From DATBJJ01 sp036556425 (GTDB taxonomy: Bacteria; Acidobacteriota; Vicinamibacteria; Vicinamibacterales; 2-12-FULL-66-21): a stretch of DNA of 64,000 nucleotides. The DNA lies in contig DATBJJ010000178.1 of NCBI GenBank assembly GCA_036556425.1, positions 6,755 to 70,754 on the forward strand, in the 5' to 3' direction. Every line of letters starts with the position of its first letter. The stretch's first letter is position 1. The translations under genes were made by a program, and so were the position numbers. The notes beneath the pieces are model-generated. The model searched no databases. It had not been told where the DNA came from and saw nothing but the letters and a program-made list of their open reading frames with translations. Shown one piece after another: positions 43,575 through 52,529 of this stretch.

Positions 43575-46007
43575 ATGCACACCGTCTGGCAGGATCTTCG
43601 ATACGGCTTCCGCGGTCTCGTCGCTCGTCCCGGGTTCACGGTGCTCGCCGTGCTCACCCTTGGGCTGGGCGTCGGCGCCGCGACGACGATCTTCAGCGTG
43701 ATTCAGAACGTGCTGCTCGATCCGTTTCCCTACACGGATGCGCGGCGCGTCGCCAACATTCAAGTTCGCGACATCGCGCGCAACCAGCCGGGCGGCCGAT
43801 CGTTCTTCCAGCTCGCCGAGTTCCTCGACTATCAGGAACAGAGCAGCGTGTTCTCGGAGGTCATCGGCGGAACGAATCAGGATGTGCTGCTCACGACCGG
43901 CCAGAGCACGGAGCTGTTCGCGGGCGGCACGGTGACGCCGAACATGTTCAGCTTCCTCGGCGTGCCCCCCGCGATCGGACGCGGGCTCACGCCGGACGAC
44001 GCCAAGCCGGACGCGCCGGCGGTGTTCGTGATGGCGTACAAGATGTGGTCTGCCCACTACAACCTCGACACGAGCATCCTGGGCCAGAGCTTCACGTTGA
44101 ACGGCGTCCCGACGACGCTCGTGGGGATCATGCCGAAGCGGTTCACGAAGCTTGGAGCGGATCTGTGGCGGCCGGTCGTGCTCGATCGCGCGAATCCCGC
44201 GCTGCGCGACGAGTACTTCATGTTCCAAGGCAAGCTGAAGCCGAACGTCACATTCGAACAGGCGGCCGCGGATCTCGACGTCATCGGCCATCGCCTGGCG
44301 GCCACATATCCGCGGAACTACCCTGCGCAGTTCAAGGTGGTCGCGGTCCCCTGGGTCGACAACATCGTCGGACCGTTCGCGGGGACGCTCTATACGATCG
44401 CCGGCGCCGTGGCGCTCCTGCTGCTGATTGCGTGCAGCAACGTCGCGAACATGCTGCTCGCGCGCGCGGCCGCGCGCGAGAAGGAAATGGCGGTGCGCTC
44501 GTCGCTCGGCGCGAGCCGATGGCGATTGCTGCAGCAGCTGCTGCTCGAAAGCGGGCTGCTCGCGATCGCGGGCGCGATCGTCGGGTGTCTCTTCGCGTAC
44601 GTCGGGCTCAAAGGCCTGGTGCTGTTGATTCCCGAGGGGCTCATCCCGCGCGAGGCGGACATCCACCTCAGCGTGCCGGTGCTCGTCTTCAGCCTAGCAG
44701 CCGCGGTGATGACGGCGTTGATCTTCGGCCTCGTGCCCGCGCTGCAGACCGCGCGGCGCAACATGGTCGAACCGTTGAAGGATTCCGGCAAAGGCGTCAG
44801 CGGCGGGTTCCGCGGCGGCAAGCTGCGCGGCGCCATCGTCGTCGTCGAAGTCGCGCTGTCGCTGGTGCTGCTCGTGTTGGCCGGCCTGCTGATGCGGAGC
44901 TTCGTGAAGCTGCAGACCGTCGATCTCGGACTGAATCCCGACAACGTGCTGGTCGCGCGGATTCCGCTGCCCCGAGGTCAGTATCAGACCGCCGAATCGA
45001 AACAGCGGTTTTTCGAGGAGCTGATGCGCCGCCTGCACGCGCTGCCGGGCGTCGTCTCCGCCACTGAAACGTCGACGCTGCCGCCGTACGGAGGCATCGG
45101 CACCGAGATTCACATTCCAGGCAAGACGCACACCGACCGATGGGATGCGATGTTTCAACTGGTCAGCAGCGGATACTTCCAGACGCTCGGGATACGCATG
45201 CTGCGCGGACGTCTTTTGTCCGACGCCGACGTCACCGCTGTGCGCAGGGTCGCGGTCATCAATCAGACGCTGGCCACGCGCTATTTCGGAACCGAGGATC
45301 CGATCGGCCAGCAGATCAAGTTGAACCTGCTGGAGACCATGGCCGACGGCAAAGTCGCGAATCCGATGTTCGAGATCATCGGCGTCGTCGCCGACGCGAA
45401 GAATCGCGGAATTCAGGATCCTCCGGGGCCGGAGGTCTTCGTGCCGTACACGACGACCGGCGCCTTCGAGCGCGGGATTCTCGTGCGCACCCACGGCGAG
45501 CCGGGCGCGATGCTGCAGAGCGTGAAGCGTGAGATCTGGGCGGTCGACCGGGGCGTCGCGATCACGCTGACCGGCACGCTGAACGAGTACTTGACCCGGT
45601 TCAGCTACGCAACGCCGCGCTTCACGCTCGTCCTCTTGAGCGTGTTCTCAACCGTCGGTCTCGTCCTGGTGGCGATCGGCGTCTACAGCGTGATTGCGTA
45701 TACCGTGTCGCGCCAGACGCACGAGATCGGGATCCGATTGGCGCTCGGCGCGAGCCACGCGAGCGTGCTGCGCCTCGTGTCGTTCATGGGCCTGCGGCTG
45801 ATCGCGATCGGCGTCGCGATCGGTCTGTTTCTCAGCGTGCTTGGAAACCGCTTCGTCGAGCGGGAGCTCTGGACCGTGTCGAAGCACGATCCGCTGACGT
45901 TCGCGCTCGTGACGATCATGATGGCGGCCGTCGGCCTGATCGCGTGCTACGTTCCCGCGCGCCGCGCGATGCGGGTCGATCCTATCGTGGCCCTGCGGTA
46001 CGAGTAG
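43575..46007 (+). CDS. ABC transporter permease, acidobacterial duplicated orphan (ADOP) type
   Basis: An 810-residue inner-membrane protein starting MHTVWQDLRYGFRGL, the standard start of this family; a frame extension to 43473 is not needed. It has an N-terminal helix (about 20-45), a MacB-like periplasmic domain (45-260), an FtsX domain (about 275-425), a second periplasmic domain (about 440-680) and a second FtsX domain (690-805) with SRQTHEIGIRLALGAS and a final ARRAMRVDPIVALRYE. No ATPase gene is adjacent, as is usual for this family. Its role (efflux or envelope transport) is not known. It is convergent with the PQQ-propeller gene with a 26-nt overlap. Confidence 0.92.
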   Translation: MHTVWQDLRYGFRGLVARPGFTVLAVLTLGLGVGAATTIFSVIQNVLLDPFPYTDARRVANIQVRDIARNQPGGRSFFQLAEFLDYQEQSSVFSEVIGGTNQDVLLTTGQSTELFAGGTVTPNMFSFLGVPPAIGRGLTPDDAKPDAPAVFVMAYKMWSAHYNLDTSILGQSFTLNGVPTTLVGIMPKRFTKLGADLWRPVVLDRANPALRDEYFMFQGKLKPNVTFEQAAADLDVIGHRLAATYPRNYPAQFKVVAVPWVDNIVGPFAGTLYTIAGAVALLLLIACSNVANMLLARAAAREKEMAVRSSLGASRWRLLQQLLLESGLLAIAGAIVGCLFAYVGLKGLVLLIPEGLIPREADIHLSVPVLVFSLAAAVMTALIFGLVPALQTARRNMVEPLKDSGKGVSGGFRGGKLRGAIVVVEVALSLVLLVLAGLLMRSFVKLQTVDLGLNPDNVLVARIPLPRGQYQTAESKQRFFEELMRRLHALPGVVSATETSTLPPYGGIGTEIHIPGKTHTDRWDAMFQLVSSGYFQTLGIRMLRGRLLSDADVTAVRRVAVINQTLATRYFGTEDPIGQQIKLNLLETMADGKVANPMFEIIGVVADAKNRGIQDPPGPEVFVPYTTTGAFERGILVRTHGEPGAMLQSVKREIWAVDRGVAITLTGTLNEYLTRFSYATPRFTLVLLSVFSTVGLVLVAIGVYSVIAYTVSRQTHEIGIRLALGASHASVLRLVSFMGLRLIAIGVAIGLFLSVLGNRFVERELWTVSKHDPLTFALVTIMMAAVGLIACYVPARRAMRVDPIVALRYE

Positions 46008-47268
46008 CGCCTTCCTGGATCCGATAGAGATGCGTCTTCGTCCGTAGGAACAACGCCTCTCCATCGACTGCGGGCGACGCCATGAACCCGTCGTCGAGAT
46101 TGTTCTCGGCGAGGACCTTCATCTCGCGGCTCGCTTCGAGCACGGTGGCCTTGCCATCCTCGTTGAAGACGTAGATTCGGCCCACCGCCGCGATCGGTGA
46201 GGCGGAATATGTTCCCGCGACGCGGCCCTTGCCGACGACTTCGCCGGTCTTCGCATCGACGGCGCTCAGCACGCCGGCGTCGTTCACCATGTAGATCACG
46301 TCGCCGACGAGGAGCACGGAGGGCTTCTGCGGTACGCCGCCCCTGACTCTCCACGCGACGTGCGACGCGGTGACGTCACCTTCGCCGTCCGGTCGAAGCG
46401 CGAGCAATTGAGACGAGTCGAATCCACTCGGCACGTAGACGAAGCCGTGGCCGACGACCGGACGCGTGCTGCCCGAGTGGCTGCCGCGCTCGATGACCTT
46501 CCAGATCTCCTTGCCGGTGCGCGGATCGTACGCGTACGTCGCCTTCGATCCGATGCTCACCATGATTTGACGGCCGCCAGCCGTCACGATTTGCGGCGTC
46601 GAGAAGGCTTTCCGAAAATCGCCGTCCGCCTTCGGCTTGCCGTCGGGATTGAGATCCTGAAAGTCGATCGAGCGCTCGGTGCGCCACACGGTCTTGCCGG
46701 TGTTCTTGTCGAGCGCGACCACGAACTGGTGATCGCTGCCGTCGAAGTGCATGAGCAGCAGGTTCTCGAACAGGACCGGCGACGAGCCGGCGCCGCGAAA
46801 ATGATTGCACTCGAAATCGCGGCGCTCCCAGATCACCTTGCCCGTGCGCGTGTCGATTGCGGCCGTGCCCGGCGAACCAAACGTCACATAGACCCGTCCC
46901 GGCTCGATGACCGGCGTCGGCGACGCATACGTGTTGAACGGGTGCGCGTACTGCGGCTGCGCGACGTCGAAGAGCTTGAGGTCGTGGAGAATCTTGCCGG
47001 TGTCGCGATCGACGGCAATCGCGAACAGTTGACGGCCGTCCTCGGTCGCGCTGGTGAGCCACACCTGCGTTCCGAGGATGACGGGCGACGACCACGCGCG
47101 GCCGTGAATCGCCGTCTTCCATCGAACGTTCTGCGTCTCCGACCACGTCAGCGGAAGCGTGCGCGCGGCGGATGTGCCGTTGCCGTCAGGGCCGCGGAAC
47201 TGCGGCCACTGGGCGTGGAGCGGCAAGGTCGACACGAACGCGAGGAGGGCAGCGACGAGAATTCGCAT
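45982..47268 (-). CDS. Secreted PQQ-type beta-propeller protein
   Basis: A 428-residue exported protein (signal peptide 1-19, ending LPLHAQW) made of PQQ-like/BamB-type propeller blades. Repeated blade motifs include AIAVDRDTGKILHD, AIDTRTGKVIWERRD, VALDKNTGKTVWRTER and YDPRTGKEIWKVIE. The opening WPQFRGPDGNG is the standard start of secreted acidobacterial and planctomycete PQQ-propeller proteins. It lacks the residues of alcohol dehydrogenases, so it is not expected to bind PQQ catalytically. Function is unknown; it may act as a binding or scaffold protein. It lies 18 nt downstream of the FadR-type regulator. Confidence 0.85.
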   Translation of the reverse strand: MRILVAALLAFVSTLPLHAQWPQFRGPDGNGTSAARTLPLTWSETQNVRWKTAIHGRAWSSPVILGTQVWLTSATEDGRQLFAIAVDRDTGKILHDLKLFDVAQPQYAHPFNTYASPTPVIEPGRVYVTFGSPGTAAIDTRTGKVIWERRDFECNHFRGAGSSPVLFENLLLMHFDGSDHQFVVALDKNTGKTVWRTERSIDFQDLNPDGKPKADGDFRKAFSTPQIVTAGGRQIMVSIGSKATYAYDPRTGKEIWKVIERGSHSGSTRPVVGHGFVYVPSGFDSSQLLALRPDGEGDVTASHVAWRVRGGVPQKPSVLLVGDVIYMVNDAGVLSAVDAKTGEVVGKGRVAGTYSASPIAAVGRIYVFNEDGKATVLEASREMKVLAENNLDDGFMASPAVDGEALFLRTKTHLYRIQEGATRTAGPR

Positions 47269-47286
47269 GTGGTGGTCACCGATCGT

Positions 47287-48021
47287 CTATTTGAATACGT
47301 GGCTTCCGGCTTTAGCGGGAAGCTCCTTCGCACGCCGCTCGCGCCATTCCGACGCGGCCAGCGCACCGATCCGTCCGGCAATCTCGGCCAGTCCATAGCG
47401 CACGTGCGTCCGCATCGTGGCGTCGGCGCGCTCCGGGTTCCCGCTCGTCAGCGCTTCCGCGAGCGAGGAATGGAATCGGTCGGGCAGCGCCGTGCGGCCG
47501 CCGGCCACGTCGAACAGCCAATTGAGAATCAACACGTGCTTTCGCTCGATCATCTGCGTCAGCAACCGGCTGCCGGCGTGCTCGGCAATGCGCATGTGGA
47601 ACTGGACGTGCTCGCTGTGCACCGAGAACCGGACCGCCGGATCCTGGCTGTTCGTCGCGAGCTTCGCGAAGCGATCGTCCAATCGCTCGGCGAGACGGCC
47701 GAGCTCGCGCCGCTCCGCCGGCGTCGCGCGCGCCGCGAACAGCCGCGCGGTCTGCGACTCGAGCGCCTCGCGCAGCTCGTACAGCTCGCGCACTTCGATC
47801 TCGCTCGGAATCTTGACACGCGTGCCGGCCCGCGCGCGGCTCTCGACGAGGCCGTCCTCTTCGAGCCGCCGGAGCGCGTCGCTCACCGGCAGGACGCTCA
47901 TCCCGAGCTCGCCGGCGAGCCGCCGGCGCGACAACGGCGCGCCCGGACGAAGCTGACCGCGCAGGATCGCGTCCCGAATCGCCAAGTACGCTTCGTCCGC
48001 GAGGCTGACGGCCATGTGCAT
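47287..48021 (-). CDS. GntR-family transcriptional regulator, FadR/FCD type
   Basis: A 244-residue regulator. The winged helix covers residues 5-70: AYLAIRDAILRGQLRPGAPL, then LAGELGMSVLPVSDALRRLEEDGLV. An FCD ligand-binding domain follows, with SEHVQFHMRIAEHAG and FHSSLAEALTSG, the metal-binding histidines and aspartate of the family. ATG at 48021 or 48015 both work; a TTG at 48045 is less likely. The last dozen residues (AKELPAKAGSHVFK) are encoded by a REP-like hairpin, so the natural C-terminus was probably replaced. It lies next to an MFS transporter and KdgD, so a hexuronate or hexarate ligand is plausible. Confidence 0.87.
   Translation of the reverse strand: MHMAVSLADEAYLAIRDAILRGQLRPGAPLSRRRLAGELGMSVLPVSDALRRLEEDGLVESRARAGTRVKIPSEIEVRELYELREALESQTARLFAARATPAERRELGRLAERLDDRFAKLATNSQDPAVRFSVHSEHVQFHMRIAEHAGSRLLTQMIERKHVLILNWLFDVAGGRTALPDRFHSSLAEALTSGNPERADATMRTHVRYGLAEIAGRIGALAASEWRERRAKELPAKAGSHVFK
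47298..47323. repeat. REP-like hairpin forming the C-terminus of the FadR-type regulator
   Basis: On the minus strand GCTTCCCGCT/AGCCGGAAGC forms a 10-bp stem with one mismatch and a 2-nt loop. It contains the 15-bp core AAGCCGGAAGCCACG also present at 32925-32939. It lies fully inside the coding sequence of the regulator and supplies its last residues. Confidence 0.8.
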
Positions 48022-48072
48022 CGAATCGGCACCCGAGCGTCGCAAAAACCCGGCGGCGCCGTCAAGAGCGTT

Positions 48073-49377
48073 TCACGCGCGCTTCGGCAGCCGCAGCGAC
48101 AGGACGAGCACCGCCTCGATGACGAGCGCGGCGGCGAGGACGAGCAACCCCGACGAATAGTTGCCGCTCGCGCCGCGCAGCCAACCCATGACCGTGGGCC
48201 CGACGAACCCGCCGAGGTTTCCGATCGAGTTGATGAGAGCGATCCCCGCGGCGGCGGCCGTTCCGCCGAGCACCATTGGAGGAATCGCCCAGAACACGCC
48301 CTGCACGGATCGCTGTCCGACCTGACAGATCGCAAAGCTCAACACGATCATCGCCACGCTGTGCTGAAACATTGCCGCCAGCACGAGCCCGGTCGCGCCA
48401 ACCAGCGCGCATGCCGCCACGTGCCGCTTTCGTTCTCTCGTGCGATCCGAATGACGTCCGATCAGCACCATGCCAACGAGCGCGGCGGCGAATGGAATCG
48501 CCGTAATGGCGCTCAAGCGCCAGTCACGAAATCCCGACGCATCGCGCAGGATGCGCGGCAGCCACAGGAACACGCCATACGTCACGAGCGTGTTGAGGAA
48601 ATAGATCAGGCAAATCAGGAACACCTTGGGTTCGAGAATCGCCGAGAGATGCGAACCGCCATGCTGGGCGGCGCGTGCGTGCCGCTCCTCGGCCATGTAG
48701 CGTGAGAGCCATTCCCGTTCCTTCGCGGGAAGCCACGCCGCGCGCTCGGGACCATCGGTCAGATACCACAGCGCGACCACACCGAGGATGACGGCCGGAA
48801 ACCCTTCGACGAGAAACAGCCACTGCCAGCCGGCGAGGCCGAGCCAGCCGTCGAGCCGCAGCAGCCCCTCCGACACGGGCGCGCCGATGAGGACGGCAAC
48901 GGGCGCCGCCGTCATGAACAGCGCGCCGGTTCGCGCGCGCTCGGCCGCGGGAATCCAATACGTCAGATACAGCACCATCCCCGGAAAGAACCCGGCCTCC
49001 GCGATGCCGAGGACGATACGCATCGCATAAAAGCTCGACTGGCCGGTGACGAACATCATCGCCATCGACACGAGGCCCCAGCCAGCCATGATTCGCGCGA
49101 TCCAGAGGCGCGCGCCGATCCGTTCCAAAATCAAGTTGCTCGGGATCTCGAAGAGGCAGTAGCCGAGAAAGAACAAGCCTCCGCCCAAGCCGTACGCCGC
49201 GTCGCTGAGATTCAGATCGCGCTGCAGCTCCTGCGAGGCGAATCCAATGTTCACGCGGTCGATGTACGCGACAACGTAGCAGAGGAAGATGAACGGGACG
49301 AGGCGGCGGACGACGCGCGCGATGGTGGCGCGTCCCTGCTCGTCGAGGATGTGGGGTGCCGCGGACGCGTCGAGCAT
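48073..49377 (-). CDS. MFS transporter, anion:cation symporter (hexuronate/tartrate-like) family
   Basis: A 434-residue permease with about twelve membrane segments. The conserved block DRVNIGFASQELQRDLNLS in the first periplasmic loop and the YCLFEIPSNLILERIGAR motif are those of the ACS family (ExuT, GudP, TtuB and relatives). It probably imports an organic acid such as galacturonate, glucarate or tartrate together with protons. ATG at 49377 was chosen; GTG at 49395 is also in frame. It lies 51 nt upstream of the FadR-type regulator on the same strand and is divergent from kdgD, 117 nt away, which supports a hexarate or hexuronate substrate. Confidence 0.87.
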   Translation of the reverse strand: MLDASAAPHILDEQGRATIARVVRRLVPFIFLCYVVAYIDRVNIGFASQELQRDLNLSDAAYGLGGGLFFLGYCLFEIPSNLILERIGARLWIARIMAGWGLVSMAMMFVTGQSSFYAMRIVLGIAEAGFFPGMVLYLTYWIPAAERARTGALFMTAAPVAVLIGAPVSEGLLRLDGWLGLAGWQWLFLVEGFPAVILGVVALWYLTDGPERAAWLPAKEREWLSRYMAEERHARAAQHGGSHLSAILEPKVFLICLIYFLNTLVTYGVFLWLPRILRDASGFRDWRLSAITAIPFAAALVGMVLIGRHSDRTRERKRHVAACALVGATGLVLAAMFQHSVAMIVLSFAICQVGQRSVQGVFWAIPPMVLGGTAAAAGIALINSIGNLGGFVGPTVMGWLRGASGNYSSGLLVLAAALVIEAVLVLSLRLPKRA

Positions 49378-49494
49378 TGCCGGTGACGCTAGCACACCAA
49401 GGCGGCGCGTGGAAAATCAGCGCGACGGTCCGCTACTTTCGCTGGTCAAAAAAGCCGCGTTCCTGGACAATCGTACTCTCGAGGAGTTTGCCGC

Positions 49495-50436
49495 ATGAGC
49501 ATGGCACCAGACGTACTCGCATCCCGGCTGCACGGCGTCATCGCGTTTCCGGTCACGCCCTTTCACGACGACCTGTCGCTCGACATCGACGGCTTCAGAC
49601 GCAACCTTCGCATGCTGCTCGACGATGCGCCGTCGGCGATCGTCGCGGCCGGCGGCACCGGCGAGTTGTACTCGCTGACGCCAGAGGAGCATCTCGCGGT
49701 CGTCCGTGCGGCCGTCGAGGAAACCGCAGGCGCAGTGCCGGTGATCGCCGGCGTCGGCTTCAACGCCGCGATCGCCCGCGCGCTCGCGCACCAGTCGGCG
49801 GCGGCCGGCGCCAGCGGCATCCTTGCGTTCCCGCCGTACTTTCCCGGCGCGGAGGACGACGGGCTCGTCCACTACTACCGCGCGATCGGCGACGCGTCGC
49901 CTCTCGGGATGATCGTCTACAGCCGTGACTGGTTCCATCCGTCGCCCGCGCTCGTCGAGCGTCTCGCGGCCGTGCCGTCGCTCGTCGCGTGGAAAGATGG
50001 CCAAGGCGACGTCAGACGCCTGCAGATCGTGAGAGCGCACGTCGGCTCGCGGCTGCAGTGGATTGGCGGCGCCGGCGACGATCTCGTGCCGGCGTACTAC
50101 GGCATCGGCATTCGGGCGTTCACGTCCAGCGTCGCGAACGTCTCGCCGCGGATGGCGCTCCAACTGCACGAGGCGGGCGCGCGCGGCGATGCGGCCGCGC
50201 TCGACGCGTTGATGTCGAGCCACATCGTTCCGCTCTATGCGCTGCGCGCGCGGCGGCGCGGATACGAAGTGTCGGCGATGAAGGCGCTGATGAATCTGCT
50301 CGGCCTCGCCGGCGGCGTTCCGCGTCCGCCCGTGCCACAGCTTCGGCCCGACGATCTCGCGTACCTGCAGACGCTCCTGCCGGCGTGGCAGACGGCCATC
50401 GCGAGCGCGCGGCCCATCGCGAGCCCCGTCGCATGA
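49495..50436 (+). CDS. kdgD: 5-dehydro-4-deoxyglucarate dehydratase
   Basis: A 313-residue DapA-family enzyme. It should convert 5-keto-4-deoxy-D-glucarate to 2,5-dioxopentanoate with loss of water and CO2, in the oxidative galacturonate/glucarate route. The KdgD pattern is present: GVIAFPVTPFHDD at the N-terminus, AAGGTGELYSLTPEEH, YSRDWFHPSP, and Schiff-base K167 in VAWKDGQGD. GAGGAG lies 8 nt before the ATG. It overlaps the Gfo/Idh gene by 4 nt. No 2,5-dioxopentanoate dehydrogenase is visible in the window. Confidence 0.83.
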   Translation: MSMAPDVLASRLHGVIAFPVTPFHDDLSLDIDGFRRNLRMLLDDAPSAIVAAGGTGELYSLTPEEHLAVVRAAVEETAGAVPVIAGVGFNAAIARALAHQSAAAGASGILAFPPYFPGAEDDGLVHYYRAIGDASPLGMIVYSRDWFHPSPALVERLAAVPSLVAWKDGQGDVRRLQIVRAHVGSRLQWIGGAGDDLVPAYYGIGIRAFTSSVANVSPRMALQLHEAGARGDAAALDALMSSHIVPLYALRARRRGYEVSAMKALMNLLGLAGGVPRPPVPQLRPDDLAYLQTLLPAWQTAIASARPIASPVA

Positions 50437-51506
50437 GTGACAAACCGATCGGCGTTGGGATCATCGGCGCGGGGAACATCAGCGACACGCACGCGCGCGC
50501 GGCGGCGGCGATCCCGGGAGTGGAAATCGTCGCCGTGTACGGCCAGAACGCGGCGAAGGCGGCACGCCTCGCCGCGGCGTACGGCGGACGCGCGTACGAT
50601 CGGCTCGAGGCGTTTCTCGATCATCGGCCGATGGACCTCGTCGCTATCGGCAGCCCGTCGGCGCTCCATGCGGATCAAGGCATTGCCGCGGCCGAGCGCG
50701 GGCTGCACGTGCTCACGGAAAAGCCGCTCGACGTCACGACGGCGCGCGCGGACGCGCTGATCGAAGCGGCCGACCGGCACGGCGTTCGGCTCGGCGTGTT
50801 CTTCCAGGATCGTCTCAAGCCGGACGTCGTCCGCATGAAGCAGTTGATCGACGGCGGCGCGATTGGCCGTCCGATCCTCGCGTCGGGCCGCGTCAAGTGG
50901 TATCGCCCGCCCGAGTACTACAGCGGATCGAAGTGGCGCGGCGTGCGATCGCTCGACGGCGGCGGCGCGTTGATCAATCAGGCGATCCACACACTCGATC
51001 TTCTGCTGCACCTGGCCGGACCGATCGCCAGCGTCGACGCGCGAGCGGGGACCGAGCTCCACAAGATCGAGGTCGAGGACGTTCTCGTCGCAACGCTGCA
51101 TTTCGCGAGCGGCGCGTTGGGCGTCTTCGAAGCGTCGACGGCCGTGTATCCGGGATATCCGCGACGCGTCGAAGTGACGGGCACGAACGGCACGCTCGTG
51201 CTCGAGCACGACAGCCTTGTTGCGGTCGACCTGCTCAAGGCGGTCGGGTCGGATCTCGCATCGATCGTGAGAGACGTCGGGCTCGAGAATCGCGACGCGT
51301 CGCCGGCGCAGAACGCGGCGTCGCCGGTCGTCTCGGACGCCACGCCGCACCGCCGCATTCTCGAGGACTTCATCCACGCGATTCGCGCGCGGCAGTCGCC
51401 CGTCTGCGACGGCCGCGAAGGACGACGAAGCGTCGCCGTCGTCGAAGCGATCTACGAGTCGGCGCGGCGCAAGTCTGCCGTCACCATCCCCGGAGGCCCG
51501 TCGTAA
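50433..51506 (+). CDS. Gfo/Idh/MocA-family oxidoreductase
   Basis: A 357-residue NAD(P)-dependent oxidoreductase. The Rossmann motif is GIIGAGNISDTHAR (about 9-22) and the EKP motif is VLTEKPLDVT (about 93-102). The C-terminal domain has KWRGVRSLDGGGALINQAIHTLD, with the family's GGG and histidine. The substrate is not readable, but coupling to kdgD by ATGA overlap suggests a uronate or related sugar acid, perhaps in an upstream oxidation or keto-reduction. No signal peptide is present. Confidence 0.85.
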   Translation: MSDKPIGVGIIGAGNISDTHARAAAAIPGVEIVAVYGQNAAKAARLAAAYGGRAYDRLEAFLDHRPMDLVAIGSPSALHADQGIAAAERGLHVLTEKPLDVTTARADALIEAADRHGVRLGVFFQDRLKPDVVRMKQLIDGGAIGRPILASGRVKWYRPPEYYSGSKWRGVRSLDGGGALINQAIHTLDLLLHLAGPIASVDARAGTELHKIEVEDVLVATLHFASGALGVFEASTAVYPGYPRRVEVTGTNGTLVLEHDSLVAVDLLKAVGSDLASIVRDVGLENRDASPAQNAASPVVSDATPHRRILEDFIHAIRARQSPVCDGREGRRSVAVVEAIYESARRKSAVTIPGGPS

Positions 51507-51811
51507 TGCTGGACGCTCTGTTGTTGCCGTTGATCGGATTCGTTCGAGGAAAGGATCGCTTTCGCCCGGACGCGGGCGAAGAAGATCGCGACAAGGACTT
51601 CACGGGCATTCGATGCCCGTCGTGCAAGTGGCGGCCGTCCCGAACGGACATGTGGTCGTGCTCGCCCGGCTGCGGCGAGGTCTGGAACACGTTCCAGACT
51701 CGCGGCGAGTGTCCCGGCTGCCAGCGATTCTGGGCGCAGACGCAGTGCATGAAGTGCGGCGTGTGGTCCGATCACGATCTCTGGTACGAACGGCCGAGGT
51801 CCGACCTCTGA
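51506..51811 (+). CDS. Small zinc-ribbon protein, 101 residues
   Basis: ATG at 51506 overlaps the last base of the Gfo/Idh stop (TAATG), with GGAGG 9 nt upstream, so it is a coupled real gene. It has eight cysteines in four Cys-x2/3-Cys pairs (IRCPSCKW, WSCSPGCGE, GECPGCQRF, TQCMKCGVW), enough for two zinc ribbons, and a short hydrophobic N-terminus (LLLPLIGFV). I do not recognise a named function. Proteins of this look act as metal chaperones or nucleic-acid-binding adaptors. Its link to sugar-acid genes is unexplained. Confidence 0.72.
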   Translation: MLDALLLPLIGFVRGKDRFRPDAGEEDRDKDFTGIRCPSCKWRPSRTDMWSCSPGCGEVWNTFQTRGECPGCQRFWAQTQCMKCGVWSDHDLWYERPRSDL

Positions 51812-51944
51812 TCTTTCCGCTGGAAACACGTATTGGTTAGAAACCCGTAATAGATCGCCACCCTTCCATCCGTTGTCGTAAGTGAGCTCGCAAGAATGAG
51901 CTCACGCCTGGCCAGGCGGCTCGCACTCGAAAGAAGGAGCCGCC

Positions 51945-52448
51945 ATGCGTACTGTTCTTCTCGTCGCGGTGGCGATTGCGTTGTCGATCGCCAGTCCCTC
52001 AGCCGAGGTCCGCCAATGGCCCGGCGTGGCGATCAACGACGCCAATATCTCGACCACGCTCAGGTTGGGCCTGGAAGGCGCATCGCACTGGCTCAAGAAG
52101 CCCGAATGCCGCGCGCTCTTCTCCGAATTCCGGGATCAGAACGGACGACCGTTGAAGGAAGCGCTCGACGCGCTGCAAATGCAGGAGGCAGAGTACCTGA
52201 TGCACATCAGATTCAGGGACGGCTCCTCCCACCAGATGTGCCGCCGGGAGCTGACGTTGATGTATACGTCGCCCGGCAGCCGCGTGGTCTTCGTCTGCGC
52301 CGAGCAATTTCGGCGAAACACGCAGCGCGACGCGAACTTGAAGAGCGCGCTGATCCTTCACGAGGCGATGCACACGCTCGGCTTGGGCGAGAATCCGCCG
52401 ACGAGCGCGCACATCACGCACCGCGTGTTTACGCAGTGCGCCCGATAG
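51945..52448 (+). CDS. Small secreted zincin-like protein, 167 residues
   Basis: Signal peptide at about 1-20 (ending ASPSAEV). The C-terminal part contains H139-E140-AM-H143-TLG-LGE149 (LILHEAMHTLGLGENP), an HExxHxxGxxE-type zinc motif, so it is a possible short metalloprotease. Four cysteines (PECRAL, QMCRRE, FVCAEQ, TQCAR) could make two disulfides. AAGGAG lies about 5 nt before the ATG. The whole protein is much shorter than normal secreted metalloproteases, and the helix-loop after the motif is only about 20 residues. It ends in an inverted repeat shared with the convergent SDR gene. Confidence 0.7.
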   Translation: MRTVLLVAVAIALSIASPSAEVRQWPGVAINDANISTTLRLGLEGASHWLKKPECRALFSEFRDQNGRPLKEALDALQMQEAEYLMHIRFRDGSSHQMCRRELTLMYTSPGSRVVFVCAEQFRRNTQRDANLKSALILHEAMHTLGLGENPPTSAHITHRVFTQCAR

Positions 52449-52529
52449 ACGCGGATAGACGCGGATCACGCAGATCACGCGGATCTGATCCGCGTGATCC
52501 GCGTCAATCCGCGTCTATCGGCGTCTATC
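52444..52529. repeat. 86-bp near-palindrome of ACGCGGATC words between convergent genes
   Basis: Two arms of about 42 nt made of words such as GATAGACGCGGAT and ATCACGCGGATC are reverse complements with a few mismatches and one indel, and almost no loop. The arms cover the stops of both the zincin-like gene and the SDR gene. It would form a strong hairpin at the end of both transcripts. Similar ACGCGGATC words occur at 34088-34140. Confidence 0.9.
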
